Of a DNA stretch of 43,727 nucleotides, positions 1-9,082 are shown piece after piece (the first letter of the stretch is position 1; each line of letters starts with the position of its first letter). The position numbers and the translations under genes are program-made. The DNA lies in IMG/VR virus record IMGVR_UViG_3300046449_000160, positions 1-43,727 of that record. One strand, written 5' to 3'. The notes below the pieces were generated by a model that had not been told where the DNA came from, ran no database searches, and saw only the letters and a list, made by a program, of their open reading frames with translations. This DNA is from a virus.

Positions 1-360
1 CCTGTTGCTAAAGATAAATATAAAGGGCTTCCGCCGGATCTGCTTATTCAATCGCTTAATTTGTGTGCGCGCTGGGTGGCTGTTCAGGAGTCGTCGGCCA
101 GTAATGTAATCAAGGTGACGGGTTTATTTGAATGGCGGCGCGACATGGAGCGGTTTGCAGAAGCGCTAAAGTGTGAGCAGGTTGTAAAAATGATAGAGCG
201 TGAGAGCTCGTCGAAATGCAAGCAGGCGATAGAATTGCTAACTAAGCGCGTGCAGTTAGAAAGAGACCTGTCGCTAACGCGTGAAGAGTATATGAGTCAA
301 AACTTACAGCACCAAGTGCGCGAAATGGCGTGGGCAAAACATTGGGACCTTTTAAGGTAA
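1..360 (+). CDS. 5'-truncated siphophage protein upstream of the tape measure
   Basis: The frame is open from the first base of the window and ends at TAA 358-360, so the start lies outside. A TTG at 61 is only an internal codon of the open frame. The visible 119 residues are rich in Glu, Lys, Arg and Gln, and the last 60 look helical. Siphophages usually place tail assembly chaperones just before the tape-measure gene, and this position fits that role, but I do not recognise the family from sequence. A rho-independent terminator follows at once, so it closes its own transcription unit. Function is inferred from position only. Confidence 0.6.
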   Translation, partial: PVAKDKYKGLPPDLLIQSLNLCARWVAVQESSASNVIKVTGLFEWRRDMERFAEALKCEQVVKMIERESSSKCKQAIELLTKRVQLERDLSLTREEYMSQNLQHQVREMAWAKHWDLLR

Positions 361-377
361 TAAAATTTTAATAGATA

Positions 378-403
378 AAACCCGCTTATTAGCGGGTTTT
401 TTT
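378..403 (+). terminator. Rho-independent terminator after the truncated gene
   Basis: CCCGCT (381-386) pairs with AGCGGG (391-396) over a four-base loop and is followed by seven T. It separates the truncated first gene from the tape-measure gene. Confidence 0.85.
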
Positions 404-419
404 ATGTCTGGGGTTTGGT

Positions 420-2321
420 ATGACAAACGTTGCAGTGCTTGATATAGAGATGCGCGCAAAAACATCCACGTTTGATCGAAATGTGACGCAAGCTGGAAAT
501 AAGGTTCAGCAGTTTGGTAAACGTGCAAAGATGGCGCGGGCTGAGACAAGTAAGATGGAAGCGGGCTTTAGGCGTGCGAGCAATGCTGTTGCGATTCTTG
601 ACGGTCCCTTCGGTGGTGTTTCTAGTCGTTTGAGTGGGGTTGCAGCAGGATTTGCAACTGTAGGCGTAGCGGGTACTGCGGCGGGATTAGCGATTGCTGC
701 GGCGGGAGCGGTTATAGGCAAAGGTGTTGGTGTTCTTGCTGAGACTGAGCGGCAGCTTTTGCGGACCGAAGCTTTGCTTAAGTCGACAGGTAATGCCAGT
801 GGTCAGACGGTGCGGGTTTTAGATCAGCAGGCGCGGGCTGTTGCGTTGGCGACCTTGGCGAGCACGGAGGGTATTCGTGATGCTCAGGCGGTTTTGCTTA
901 CATTTAAGTCTGTGGGTGGTGAGACATTTAATCGGACTATTAGATTGGCGCAGGACATGGCGGCGGTGATTAATACGGATGCTAAGTCGGCGGTGATGCA
1001 ATTGGGTAAGGCGCTAGAAGACCCGACTAAGGGGTTGACGGCGCTTACTAAGGCGGGTGTCTCTTTTACTGAAGCGGAAAAGAATAAGATTAAAGCATTG
1101 GCGGAAAGTGGTGGGCTGTTGAAGGCTCAAACCATACTGTTGGATAAGATAGCGGGTCAGTTTGGAGGTGCGGCGCAAAAGGAGGCCGAAGGGTATGCGG
1201 GGGCAGTAGATACGTTAGGGCATCGGTTTTCTGATTTGGCTGAGAGTTTGGCAAGGGTTACAGGGGCTAGTAGTTTTACGCAGCGCGCAATGAATGGTTG
1301 GAGTGAGATATTTAAAAGGCTTAATGAAGCGACAATGCCTGATAAGGTTGAGGATTTGTTTGGGCGCCGTATTGAGTTGCTGGGAGAGCTTGGTAAGGCG
1401 CAAGACCATTTAGGTGAGTTTGGTGATTTTAAATCGCTTCCCGATTTGCCTATACCTGGTGTTTTGGATAAAGGTGATTGGCGTGATGCGCAATATGAGG
1501 TTACTCGGTTAAATAAAGAAATTGCTAAGATTGATAAGCTTATGCAAGGGCAAATTGGTGCTAATGATAAGATTATAAGCCAAGAAAAAGAGGCTTATGA
1601 CAAAATGATTAAGCATCGTGAAGAGATGGAACGCCAAGCGAAGGAAGCCAAAAAACTTGCAGAGCTAGAAGAGCGGCGCTTAAAAGCCCAAAAAGAATCG
1701 TTGCAGTTGGCTAAGTCCCGTGGAGCGAAAGGTACAAGTTTATACAGCAAGCTTTTTGCAGAAGATGAGAAAGAGCCTAAAAACTATACCCGTAACTTTA
1801 ATTTTGAGTCTGAAGCCAAGTCTGCAAAGAAATTTATAGATAGCGGATCGACCTTGGCGGCTGAGCAGTTTATTGATCGTGCGCAAGCGTCTTATGTTGC
1901 ATCTAAAAACTATGGCTGGGCATCTAATTATGACTTGCAGGGTATGAAAGATGTTGTCTTGTTGCTGCGCGAACAAGCAGGGCTTGATTACAAAGATCCT
2001 GATAAGGACTCGCGCACAAGTGGCCCGGCTGATAGCAAAGAGGGGGGTAAGTCTCTGCTAGAAGTTACTCGCGAAAACGGCGATAAACTAACGCTAGTAT
2101 CTGAAAGCTCCGCAGAGATGACCAAAAAAGTTGAAGAGTATTTAGAAGTTCAACGGCAGGCTATCCAAGGGGCATCAAAACAAAGCGGCCCAACTAAAAA
2201 GTTTGTGTTGGAGCTGGCGGTGCCAGGTAAAAACAAAAACCTATCAATTACGGCAGAAACTAAAGATGAGTTTGAGAGCAGTATCGCCAATCTGTTAGAG
2301 GGGGCGGCTTCTGGGCTTTAG
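420..2321 (+). CDS. Phage tail tape-measure protein (siphophage type)
   Basis: 633 residues. The tape measure spans the inside of a long tail, sets its length and is threaded toward the cell on infection. The N-terminal 60 residues resemble the opening of prophage tail-length tape-measure proteins (VLDIEMRAKTSTFDRNVTQA). A Gly/Ala-rich hydrophobic stretch follows at about residues 70-105 and could insert in membrane. The segment around 150-260, with GKALEDPTKGLTALTKAGVS, is typical of the tape-measure fold. A charged, probably coiled-coil region rich in Glu, Lys and Arg covers roughly residues 390-435. At 633 residues it would suit a short siphophage tail. A long tail is not expected in the podophage encoded downstream, so this gene marks a second phage type in the window. 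The start is the ATG after GGGGTTTGGT. Confidence 0.85.
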   Translation: MTNVAVLDIEMRAKTSTFDRNVTQAGNKVQQFGKRAKMARAETSKMEAGFRRASNAVAILDGPFGGVSSRLSGVAAGFATVGVAGTAAGLAIAAAGAVIGKGVGVLAETERQLLRTEALLKSTGNASGQTVRVLDQQARAVALATLASTEGIRDAQAVLLTFKSVGGETFNRTIRLAQDMAAVINTDAKSAVMQLGKALEDPTKGLTALTKAGVSFTEAEKNKIKALAESGGLLKAQTILLDKIAGQFGGAAQKEAEGYAGAVDTLGHRFSDLAESLARVTGASSFTQRAMNGWSEIFKRLNEATMPDKVEDLFGRRIELLGELGKAQDHLGEFGDFKSLPDLPIPGVLDKGDWRDAQYEVTRLNKEIAKIDKLMQGQIGANDKIISQEKEAYDKMIKHREEMERQAKEAKKLAELEERRLKAQKESLQLAKSRGAKGTSLYSKLFAEDEKEPKNYTRNFNFESEAKSAKKFIDSGSTLAAEQFIDRAQASYVASKNYGWASNYDLQGMKDVVLLLREQAGLDYKDPDKDSRTSGPADSKEGGKSLLEVTRENGDKLTLVSESSAEMTKKVEEYLEVQRQAIQGASKQSGPTKKFVLELAVPGKNKNLSITAETKDEFESSIANLLEGAASGL

Positions 2322-2350
2322 CTCGTGGGTTTAGGTTGTTGCGTTAAACA

Positions 2351-2373
2351 AGCTCCTTTTTGGGGCTTTTTTT
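2351..2373 (+). terminator. Rho-independent terminator after the tape measure
   Basis: AGCTCC (2351-2356) pairs with GGGGCT (2362-2367), including one T-G pair, over a T5 loop and runs into seven T. Confidence 0.7.
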
Positions 2374-2402
2374 ATGTCTTTTTGTTAAACGGAATCTATT
2401 AA

Positions 2403-2840
2403 ATGTTAAAACTCTATACCGATGCAGCATGCACCAATGCAGTAGGGGCGAGTGTGCCTGTTGCGGCATTTACTGATCACAGTGAAGGTGCGCAAGATCT
2501 TTTATTCTATCTGGCGGATGTCGAGGCAGATGCAGGCGACACCGGTGATTATGAGGTAGTTGCTGATCCAAATCCGGGCGTTGATAACATTGTGCTAACG
2601 CCTGCGGATGGTGATCCGGTGGGTGGTCAAAGTGTAAGCGAAATTAAATTATCAACTACGTTGCTAGGTCTGGATTCTGCAACGGCGGGTGATCCGTTGT
2701 CGCTGGGTACTACAATCACGGCCGGCGAGAGCGGTGCGGTTGAGTTGCATGTGCGGTTTGAAAATACGCGCTCGGTGGTCGGTATAGCGTCCGATTTAAC
2801 AATTGATGTTTCAGCAGTACAAGTGCGAGTTAAACCCTAA
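2403..2840 (+). CDS. Siphophage tail protein of unknown role
   Basis: 145 residues, acidic, rich in Asp, Gly, Val and Thr, with alternating hydrophobic residues that suggest beta structure; no membrane segment and no cysteine motif. It sits between the tape measure and the hub-like protein, the place of distal-tail or tip components. The ATG has only a weak upstream GGAA. Its stop TAA overlaps the next gene's ATG (TAATG), so the two are translationally coupled. I do not recognise the family. A small tail-tip component is the natural inference. Confidence 0.65.
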   Translation: MLKLYTDAACTNAVGASVPVAAFTDHSEGAQDLLFYLADVEADAGDTGDYEVVADPNPGVDNIVLTPADGDPVGGQSVSEIKLSTTLLGLDSATAGDPLSLGTTITAGESGAVELHVRFENTRSVVGIASDLTIDVSAVQVRVKP

Positions 2841-4738
2841 TGACAGTATTAACCTCTTTTAACGTAAACGTGCAGCCAAAGCAGCCTGCGGTTAGGTTGT
2901 TGGGGTTTAATGCCAATGTGCAGGCCAAGCAAGCGGCGGCTGAGCTGTTAGCGTTTGATGTTGATGTGCAGTATAAAGCGGCTTACTCCGCGCAAACGTT
3001 GCTTGGTTTTGATGTAGATGTGAGTGCGCGATATCCGGCGCGGTCGTTGTTGACGCTAGATGTGCATGTTGCCAAAAAAAGCAGGCGCTGGGAGGCGGTT
3101 GTTTTGGTTGATGGTGTTGACGTTACGCCGCGCGTTACAGGCACGGTTATAGTTACAGGGCAGGAAGGGCAAAATAAAACCGCAAGTTTTGTGCTTAAAA
3201 ATCCGGCGGGTGTTGTTGATCCGCTGGCGGTTATTAATAAAAAAGTGACGATTGATTATATTCAGCCAGATGGATCTGCAGATAGAGTGTTTACTGGGTG
3301 GGTAGAGACGCCAACTTATTCTGTTGAAACGGGCCGTACCCAAATTGCAGCGAGTACATTGCTAAGTAAGCAGCTGGATAAAATGAGCCGTGATGAGATT
3401 GATACGCTCATTGGTGGCGAGTGGTCCGAATATCTGTTTGATGAAGAGGCTGAAGGCGAGGATTACGCCAACGATCTACTGCGCACTCGAATGGCAAGCC
3501 TACAAGTTGATGCGTACGGGGTTATACGCCTAGTACCGTGGGCGGTAGGCGCTGTTGATAAAGTGCTTACAGGCAACGACTTATCAGAAGATATGCTAAG
3601 CGTTACCCTGCAAGACTCCAAAAGCCTAGTTAATAAAATCAGTGTTGATGTTGAATACCGATATACCCGTTTGCGTCATCGTGAGCGGGAATATTATTGG
3701 GAAGCGCCGGGGGTTGATTACTGGGGTGATTACATGGTTAAGCCCTACCCTCTAGTGCCAAAAACCCTAATACGGTCCGCCATTGAATCAACCGGTTGGG
3801 AGCTTAAAGGCGCGGTTAGCTATCAGGATATTCCTGCTACTGGGGCGTATACGGTGAATGGCCTAAGCCAAGGTTGGGTTAACCCATCGCCAGAGCTCTA
3901 TGCTGTTTCTGCAAGCTGGTCGCTAGCTAATCGTTTTACTCAAACCATTACCGAAAAATACAGCCTAACATTCACAGCATCAGAAAGTATTGAGGTGTGG
4001 GGCGAGGTCCCATCGTCGGATCGTTCGCACGGGGTAACCGCTGATTATGCAGATGATGAATGGGATGATGCAGAAGTTTACTCTGATCCGCCAGACGGGG
4101 CAGTACAGTCACCCAACGGCGATTGGATCATCGATGCAACAAGTACCGATTACGGTAGCCGTAGTGCGTTTGATGACGTGCTCTCTATTGTATTAACAAT
4201 GTACAAGCGCGAGCTACTGCAAGCGCATCGTAAAAACTATGTCGATTTTAAACTGCCGAAACAGGTTTTTTCCGACATTGATACGCATCATACCCTGCAA
4301 CTCGCCGATGGGCGGGTTGATTGTGTTGGCCGCGTGTATAGCATCACCCATGAGTTTAATCGCGCCACGGGCGTGCGACAAACCAAAGGGCGGCTTGTAT
4401 TAAGCAGGGCGCCTGCAACGGGCAGCTATACAGAAACGGCGCTTGTTAATCCTGCTAAGCCAAACGTGGCGGATCAGGCAGTAACAAACAGCACAATCCG
4501 GTTGGGCGTGCATTTGGGTAATGCCTACGGTGCTGGGCAGCTAGATGAGAGCTGGACCGGCTACATCAGCAACTACAAATATTACGATCAGGTGTCTACG
4601 CTACAGCAGTATCCAACCGCATTTATAGTTGATACCCCCGCGATAGATGATATTGATCGTGATGAGCGCGAGGCGGAAAGAGTGGCGGCATACGATATAA
4701 GCATTCCAAACGATCCGTTGTTAATCACACATGTGTAA
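2840..4738 (+). CDS. Putative siphophage tail hub / tip protein with N-terminal repeats
   Basis: 632 residues. The first 80 residues hold at least four copies of a module of about 18-20 residues with the core LLxFxxxVQxKxxA (for example LLGFNANVQAKQ, LLAFDVDVQYK, LLGFDVDVSARY). From about residue 85 the chain reads like phage tail hub proteins: a beta-rich region with VVLVDGVDVTPRVTG, later YSVETGRTQIAASTLLSKQL, then VNKISVDVEYRY, ending in SITHEFNRATGVRQTKGRLVLSRA. That pattern is usual for the ring around the tail axis that carries the tip. It starts on the TAATG overlap with the previous gene. Hub assignment is by general resemblance and gene order, not by a catalytic motif. Confidence 0.65.
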   Translation: MTVLTSFNVNVQPKQPAVRLLGFNANVQAKQAAAELLAFDVDVQYKAAYSAQTLLGFDVDVSARYPARSLLTLDVHVAKKSRRWEAVVLVDGVDVTPRVTGTVIVTGQEGQNKTASFVLKNPAGVVDPLAVINKKVTIDYIQPDGSADRVFTGWVETPTYSVETGRTQIAASTLLSKQLDKMSRDEIDTLIGGEWSEYLFDEEAEGEDYANDLLRTRMASLQVDAYGVIRLVPWAVGAVDKVLTGNDLSEDMLSVTLQDSKSLVNKISVDVEYRYTRLRHREREYYWEAPGVDYWGDYMVKPYPLVPKTLIRSAIESTGWELKGAVSYQDIPATGAYTVNGLSQGWVNPSPELYAVSASWSLANRFTQTITEKYSLTFTASESIEVWGEVPSSDRSHGVTADYADDEWDDAEVYSDPPDGAVQSPNGDWIIDATSTDYGSRSAFDDVLSIVLTMYKRELLQAHRKNYVDFKLPKQVFSDIDTHHTLQLADGRVDCVGRVYSITHEFNRATGVRQTKGRLVLSRAPATGSYTETALVNPAKPNVADQAVTNSTIRLGVHLGNAYGAGQLDESWTGYISNYKYYDQVSTLQQYPTAFIVDTPAIDDIDRDEREAERVAAYDISIPNDPLLITHV

Positions 4739-4747
4739 AGGTTATCT

Positions 4748-5788
4748 ATGACAAAAAAAAGCGTAGAAGCTAATAACCAACGCATCGTGCAAGCGGTGCG
4801 GCGTATAGCAAAAACCGCTATCGAAGAGGATGGGCGCCTAAGTCCTGCAAATAAAAAAGCGGCGATCGGTAAAACGCGTGGCGTTGCCTTTTATAACTCA
4901 AACGGCGATATCGAATCCAATAGCGGCGAACTGCCGGATGAAGCCTCTACGGAAACGCCGGACGATAGCGGCTCGCAAACAAAAGAACGCAACTACAAAA
5001 CAATCACTGACGATTTAGAGGAAGGTGATAAAGCGGATGAGTTTGAAGGCTACGATTGCGCAACCGGCGACAAAATACAGCTAGACCTTGCGCCCATGCC
5101 AGGGCAAGAATATCAAGCGCCTACAGGGTGGGATGATGCGAATACGCCGCCGGTAGATTCTACATACCAGCCAGGGTATTACTGGGGAAATGGGGCGTAT
5201 TATGCCAACCCGGTATATCCAACGGAAGGTGGGGCTCATGCCGCTGGTAGGTCGCAGGTTGTAATTGATGGTTTTCATTGGTCGGGGGATTGGTATCTTA
5301 GAGGTAGCGGCGGGCCTGGGGGGATTGCTAATAATCGGTCGTGGGTGAGTGTTGATTACTATGATAGAAAAATGGTAAATCCGGCATACCCTGATTCTTA
5401 TTCAATTCGATCTTATAATGTCTTTAAGTTTGAGTGTGGAGGCTCTGGCGCGGACTACTGCAACCCATCCCCTGAAGATCTTCTTTTAGAAACCGAATGG
5501 CCATCAGACGATATAACCTCCCTCGCCGTGATTAATGGTAAATTCCAAGCAAGTGAGTACGATCCTGATGCGGCTGACGGCTACAAATACAACCCGCCGT
5601 CACGGATAGAGATGTGCGATGGCTTGGGTAATAGATATGAGCTAAATGCACTAGAAAACGGCAATACAATGATTACAAAACTGCAGGCCGATGGTAGTGT
5701 TGATGTGCTTGGACAGAGCGTTATTGTTAACACAAGCGGCGTAGTAAAAGAGAAGGTCAGCAACTATACCCGCGATGGTTTGTTGTGA
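4748..5788 (+). CDS. Putative siphophage tail-tip or host-contact protein
   Basis: 346 residues, not recognised. The N-terminus is basic and helical (VEANNQRIVQAVRRIAKTAI). Residues about 55-85 are very acidic, and the middle (120-225) is rich in Tyr, Gly, Pro, Asn and Trp, as in exposed beta-structured virion proteins. The C-terminus contains GNRYELNALENGNTMITKLQ, a pattern seen in phage baseplate and tip proteins. It follows the hub gene by nine bases and closes at a strong terminator, so it looks like the last gene of the siphophage tail operon. Role in host contact is inferred. Confidence 0.55.
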   Translation: MTKKSVEANNQRIVQAVRRIAKTAIEEDGRLSPANKKAAIGKTRGVAFYNSNGDIESNSGELPDEASTETPDDSGSQTKERNYKTITDDLEEGDKADEFEGYDCATGDKIQLDLAPMPGQEYQAPTGWDDANTPPVDSTYQPGYYWGNGAYYANPVYPTEGGAHAAGRSQVVIDGFHWSGDWYLRGSGGPGGIANNRSWVSVDYYDRKMVNPAYPDSYSIRSYNVFKFECGGSGADYCNPSPEDLLLETEWPSDDITSLAVINGKFQASEYDPDAADGYKYNPPSRIEMCDGLGNRYELNALENGNTMITKLQADGSVDVLGQSVIVNTSGVVKEKVSNYTRDGLL

Positions 5789-5815
5789 TTTAAAATAGAC
5801 AAAACACAAAATATA

Positions 5816-5847
5816 AACCGGCAGCGTTAACGCGTTGCCGGTTTTTT
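5816..5847 (+). terminator. Rho-independent terminator ending the siphophage tail block
   Basis: AACCGGCA pairs with TGCCGGTT around a GCGTTAACGCG core and is followed by seven T. It sits close to the place where base composition shifts toward A/T. Confidence 0.85.
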
Positions 5848-5862
5848 TATGGAGTAAAAAAC

Positions 5863-6147
5863 ATGTCAGAAACAACAATGCTAACTGTTTTAGCAAGCGA
5901 TTGGACGCAGGCAGCGACGGCAGAGCAAGATTTCTCGATGCAGAATCCAGTATCTAACAACATGTTATACGTTGTTAATGCTGCAACAAAACCAGAAATA
6001 GACCCAGCTGAGGAGGGTTATGTTTCCGGTAAGCGCGTCCCTCCTTACGGATTTTACGGTCGAATGGATACAGCAAATCAAGCGTTGCTGCAAGGTGTTG
6101 TCTGGGTGCGCGCGGATGAAGATATTCTTATCCCGATTGATAAATAA
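5863..6147 (+). CDS. Small phage protein of unknown function
   Basis: 94 residues. The ATG is preceded by GGAG at a good distance (GGAGTAAAAAACATG). No cysteine motif, signal peptide or membrane segment. The sequence has an acidic, Gln/Ala-rich N-terminus and a C-terminus ending DEDILIPIDK. It is the first gene after the terminator and is followed ten bases later by the next small gene, so it starts a short operon that leads to the tailspike. A tail or spike accessory protein is the plain inference from position. Confidence 0.55.
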   Translation: MSETTMLTVLASDWTQAATAEQDFSMQNPVSNNMLYVVNAATKPEIDPAEEGYVSGKRVPPYGFYGRMDTANQALLQGVVWVRADEDILIPIDK

Positions 6148-6156
6148 GGGGCGGCT

Positions 6157-6702
6157 ATGAAATTTATTAATCAACCGATTAATAGCTCAATTGAAAATGC
6201 GTTTATCAATGCTGTGGCTGGGTCTACAGCTAAAGCTATTAAGAGATACTTCACGACAATAGGCGCTACCCTGAGTCAGTATTATTCTATTCCGTCTGTA
6301 ACTGTTGATCGTATAGTCATGGATGTTTATTCGCCAACAGGTGTTACTACTGGACTGCCTACCGGCGCACCTTCGCCAACTGCTAACAAATATGAGACGT
6401 TAGATTTTGTATATAGCGGAACGATTGACGAGATAGGACAAAACGGTGCAACGCCTGTTCCAGACGGGACGGTCATTGCGAATGTTAATCTGTATTTTGG
6501 CGGAACATTAATTCATAGCTATTCAATAGATGAGGATTTATCAACGACTACAGCTATAGCTGACTCAGCCGGTAGTAATGACGGTACAGCTGTTAATGTA
6601 TCTGAATCCACTTTATTTAATATAACACCAGACATATATGTGATGAGCTATATCCCTGAGTGTGATTATGTGCCTTTCCCCGGCATAACTATAGGATGTT
6701 AA
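6157..6702 (+). CDS. Putative tailspike adaptor or exposed virion protein
   Basis: 181 residues, acidic, Thr/Ser/Gly-rich and probably all beta. The N-terminus FINQPINSSIENAFINAV is helical and the rest alternates hydrophobic and polar residues, with DFVYSGTIDEIGQNGATPV in the middle. It ends one base before the tailspike ATG. The two genes are coupled, so it may connect this spike to the virion. The second spike copy at 43046 lacks this partner upstream, which suggests the gene belongs to the siphophage side. The family was not recognised. Confidence 0.5.
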   Translation: MKFINQPINSSIENAFINAVAGSTAKAIKRYFTTIGATLSQYYSIPSVTVDRIVMDVYSPTGVTTGLPTGAPSPTANKYETLDFVYSGTIDEIGQNGATPVPDGTVIANVNLYFGGTLIHSYSIDEDLSTTTAIADSAGSNDGTAVNVSESTLFNITPDIYVMSYIPECDYVPFPGITIGC

Positions 6703-6703
6703 A

Positions 6704-8080
6704 ATGAAAAAATTACAATGCGGCGTTAGCACCATAGGAAACGCATTTTCTACCATTAATGGATCATTATACCCAGAAGATATACCGTCAGGATTCAACT
6801 GGCCTTCTGAGTTGACATTACCAACAATTACAAGGCAGGGCGGTAGATACGATATAGATATTAGGCCACAAGACCTAATTGATTTCAGTCAGTTTACTAA
6901 TATTGTATATGTTGATAGTACTCGCCCTAACGATCTAGGAAGCGGTGCGTCATGGGGCGCGGCGAAACAAAGCATTAAAGCTGCACTAACAGTGGCCGCA
7001 GGTAACACCGGCGGGACACGTATATTTATTAGATCCGGCGTTTATGATAGCAGTCTATCAATTAGTGCGGGAGATATTTCTTCAGTACTGTCAAATAAGT
7101 CAGTAACTCTGGAGGCTGTCTATGGTCGCGTTGTTACAGGCGCGTTTGATTCACTAACGTGGTCACTATCTGCTAGTAAGACGTACACATATGAAGCTAC
7201 TGTTACTGATGCTATAACAGCGTATAACCCTCTAATAAAAGATAGCTATGGTGATTATCGTAGATATGATCCTGTTGCATCTATTGCAGATGTAGAGAGT
7301 ACTGAGGGCTCATTCTATGTAGACGGAACTACTGCATACATTCACCCGCACGGCGGAAATGTAGCTAGCAATGACAATGTGCGAATATACAGAAATATAC
7401 GTGGCGGCGTTATGATTAACACTGGTGATGTCTATATGAATGGTATAGATTTTGAGGGTGGCAAAACAGGGGCTGTATATGCTTTTGCTCAGTTAGATGA
7501 TAAATATTTAGTAGACGAAAACTGCACGTACAAATACGTAGTTGCGGGATCTTTTGACGATGTTGAGAAATATTCATCTGTAATATATAGACGTTTCCTA
7601 TTACGCTATTCTATTGATACGCAGGCGAGCAGTAACAGCGGCGATGCATACGGGGTTTCAACAGAAGACTCTACGACACCATCTTTGTTATGCCTTCGAT
7701 GCACGGGCGTTAATAACGGATATGTGACGGATACAGCTAGATCAGTTAATGGATTTACATCTCACCAGGAACTAAAGGGTATAGACGTTGGTGGATACTA
7801 TGATGGAAACCTTGGGCCACACGTTGTCGGTGTAGATGATGATACTCAAATACTGTGTGTTGGAACATACGTCGGCGCGTCTGCGGGAGATGTTTTGTTT
7901 GGCGGATCATTCGGATATGGTGGGTTCTTGATGGCAGGCGGTACTAATAATATGTATTTGATTGAATGTAAAGACCGCGCTAATGATGTAGCTATTAGGG
8001 CAAACCTACCGTCCTCTATTGATGTGTACGACCATGACGGCACCGGCGCTATAGAGGGTGATGGTGTAACTTTGTATTAA
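6704..8080 (+). CDS. Tailspike with right-handed beta-helix receptor-binding domain (copy 1)
   Basis: 458 residues. After a private N-terminus of about 26 residues comes IPSGFNWPSELTLP, then IVYVDSTRPNDLGSGASWG and GGTRIFIRSGVYD. This order is characteristic of right-handed parallel beta-helix spikes of the pectate-lyase-like fold, which bind and often cut surface polysaccharide. Short Gly/Asn-containing turns recur through residues 90-430, as expected for stacked coils. I cannot point to catalytic residues. The same sequence from IPSGFNW onward recurs at 43113-43727. Here the N-terminus differs, as expected if each copy docks on a different virion. The start ATG follows AGGATGTTAAA. Confidence 0.75.
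   Translation: MKKLQCGVSTIGNAFSTINGSLYPEDIPSGFNWPSELTLPTITRQGGRYDIDIRPQDLIDFSQFTNIVYVDSTRPNDLGSGASWGAAKQSIKAALTVAAGNTGGTRIFIRSGVYDSSLSISAGDISSVLSNKSVTLEAVYGRVVTGAFDSLTWSLSASKTYTYEATVTDAITAYNPLIKDSYGDYRRYDPVASIADVESTEGSFYVDGTTAYIHPHGGNVASNDNVRIYRNIRGGVMINTGDVYMNGIDFEGGKTGAVYAFAQLDDKYLVDENCTYKYVVAGSFDDVEKYSSVIYRRFLLRYSIDTQASSNSGDAYGVSTEDSTTPSLLCLRCTGVNNGYVTDTARSVNGFTSHQELKGIDVGGYYDGNLGPHVVGVDDDTQILCVGTYVGASAGDVLFGGSFGYGGFLMAGGTNNMYLIECKDRANDVAIRANLPSSIDVYDHDGTGAIEGDGVTLY
6783..7397 (+). repeat. Tailspike homology block, copy 1 of a direct repeat
   Basis: These 615 bases align without gaps to 43113-43727. I count about 31 mismatches by eye, mostly in the first half and many at third codon positions. 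The last 127 aligned bases are identical. Homology stops abruptly upstream, at the codon for the Ile of IPSGFNW. Confidence 0.9.
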
Positions 8081-8113
8081 ACACACTAACTAACATATTT
8101 GAGGAAGAATAAG

Positions 8114-8395
8114 ATGGCAACCGGATTAGCAAGTAAAGACTTAACAGCTACAGGCGAAACAGACTGGCTTCAGGTGAGCGGCGATTTTAATATTTCAGTA
8201 GATATGACGACAGGATCTGGTGTGGGCACTGTAGTTCTGCAGCGCAGCTTTGACGGCGTCAATGCAAAGCCTGCCGCTGTTGATACATACACAGAAGATA
8301 CCGAAGAGGTTGGTAATAACCCAGAGCGCATATGGGTACGATTGAAAGTTACCGACTACACCTCTGGCACTATCTCGTTACGTCTAAGTTACTAG
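8114..8395 (+). CDS. Small virion-associated protein after the tailspike
   Basis: 93 residues from the ATG at 8114, chosen because GAGGAAG precedes it; a longer frame from 8099 uses TTG. It is beta-rich, with FNISVDMTTGSGVGTVVLQR and a C-terminus TSGTISLRLSY. Proteins of this size and pattern accompany podophage and siphophage heads and tails as decoration or fibre-associated parts; that role is inferred. It lies between the spike and the terminase genes and its composition matches the podophage block, so I assign it to the podophage. Confidence 0.6.
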   Translation: MATGLASKDLTATGETDWLQVSGDFNISVDMTTGSGVGTVVLQRSFDGVNAKPAAVDTYTEDTEEVGNNPERIWVRLKVTDYTSGTISLRLSY

Positions 8396-8403
8396 GTGAC
8401 AAC

Positions 8404-9078
8404 ATGACAGCTAAGAATAGAACAGACATACAATCAGAGATAGACTCTCTACTAGCGGATAACACAACTGCGGATATATCAGCTGAGGATTTGAGGACTA
8501 CTCTTGAGACAGCAAAGGACTCTAGTTTAAATTTATTAGAGACTAGCAATCAAACAGTGGCAGGCAAGATAAACGGCGCTACTATTTCGGCTGAAACTGT
8601 TCGCATGGGCGTTATCGATTATAACGACCTAGCAACAGCAACAACGCCAATTTCAGTCACAGGCGGTGCAGGGTTTGTTGATCTAACTAACGACGGGCTA
8701 GGCTCATCTACTAACAAGACATATAAAGTTGCAGGTGTAAGTGAGTTATGGGATACAGGCACTGATTTGTTTGACTGGTCAGATCTATCGTTGGGTGACC
8801 AGGTAAACGTTAGAGTAGATCTAAATATTACTACAACTGCAGCTAATCAGGTTGTGACTGTTCAATTGCTGCTAGGTGTTGGCGGTTCTAGTTACGCCCT
8901 AGTATTTGGAGAAGAGCAATACAAGACGGCTGGCGAACATCCATTCCTTCGATTCTCTAGTGTTTACATGGGTAATACAAACACACTAAACAACGGCGCT
9001 AAGTTTCAAGTGTCGTCACCAGATAATTGCGACATTGAAGTAGTCGGCTGGTCATTACAGCATTTCTTAAGGGGGTAA
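8404..9078 (+). CDS. Podophage tail fibre / exposed virion protein with helical N-terminus
   Basis: 224 residues from the ATG at 8404, preceded by AGGTGACAAC; a longer frame from 8332 has no better signal. The N-terminal 45 residues ([20 protein letters not shown] and [20 protein letters not shown]) match a short helical module often seen at the start of phage tail fibre and structural proteins. The C-terminal part is beta-rich and Gly/Thr/Asn-rich ([20 protein letters not shown]). It ends four bases before the small terminase start. Exposed on the virion by inference. Confidence 0.55.
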   Translation: MTAKNRTDIQSEIDSLLADNTTADISAEDLRTTLETAKDSSLNLLETSNQTVAGKINGATISAETVRMGVIDYNDLATATTPISVTGGAGFVDLTNDGLGSSTNKTYKVAGVSELWDTGTDLFDWSDLSLGDQVNVRVDLNITTTAANQVVTVQLLLGVGGSSYALVFGEEQYKTAGEHPFLRFSSVYMGNTNTLNNGAKFQVSSPDNCDIEVVGWSLQHFLRG

Positions 9079-9082
9079 AGCT

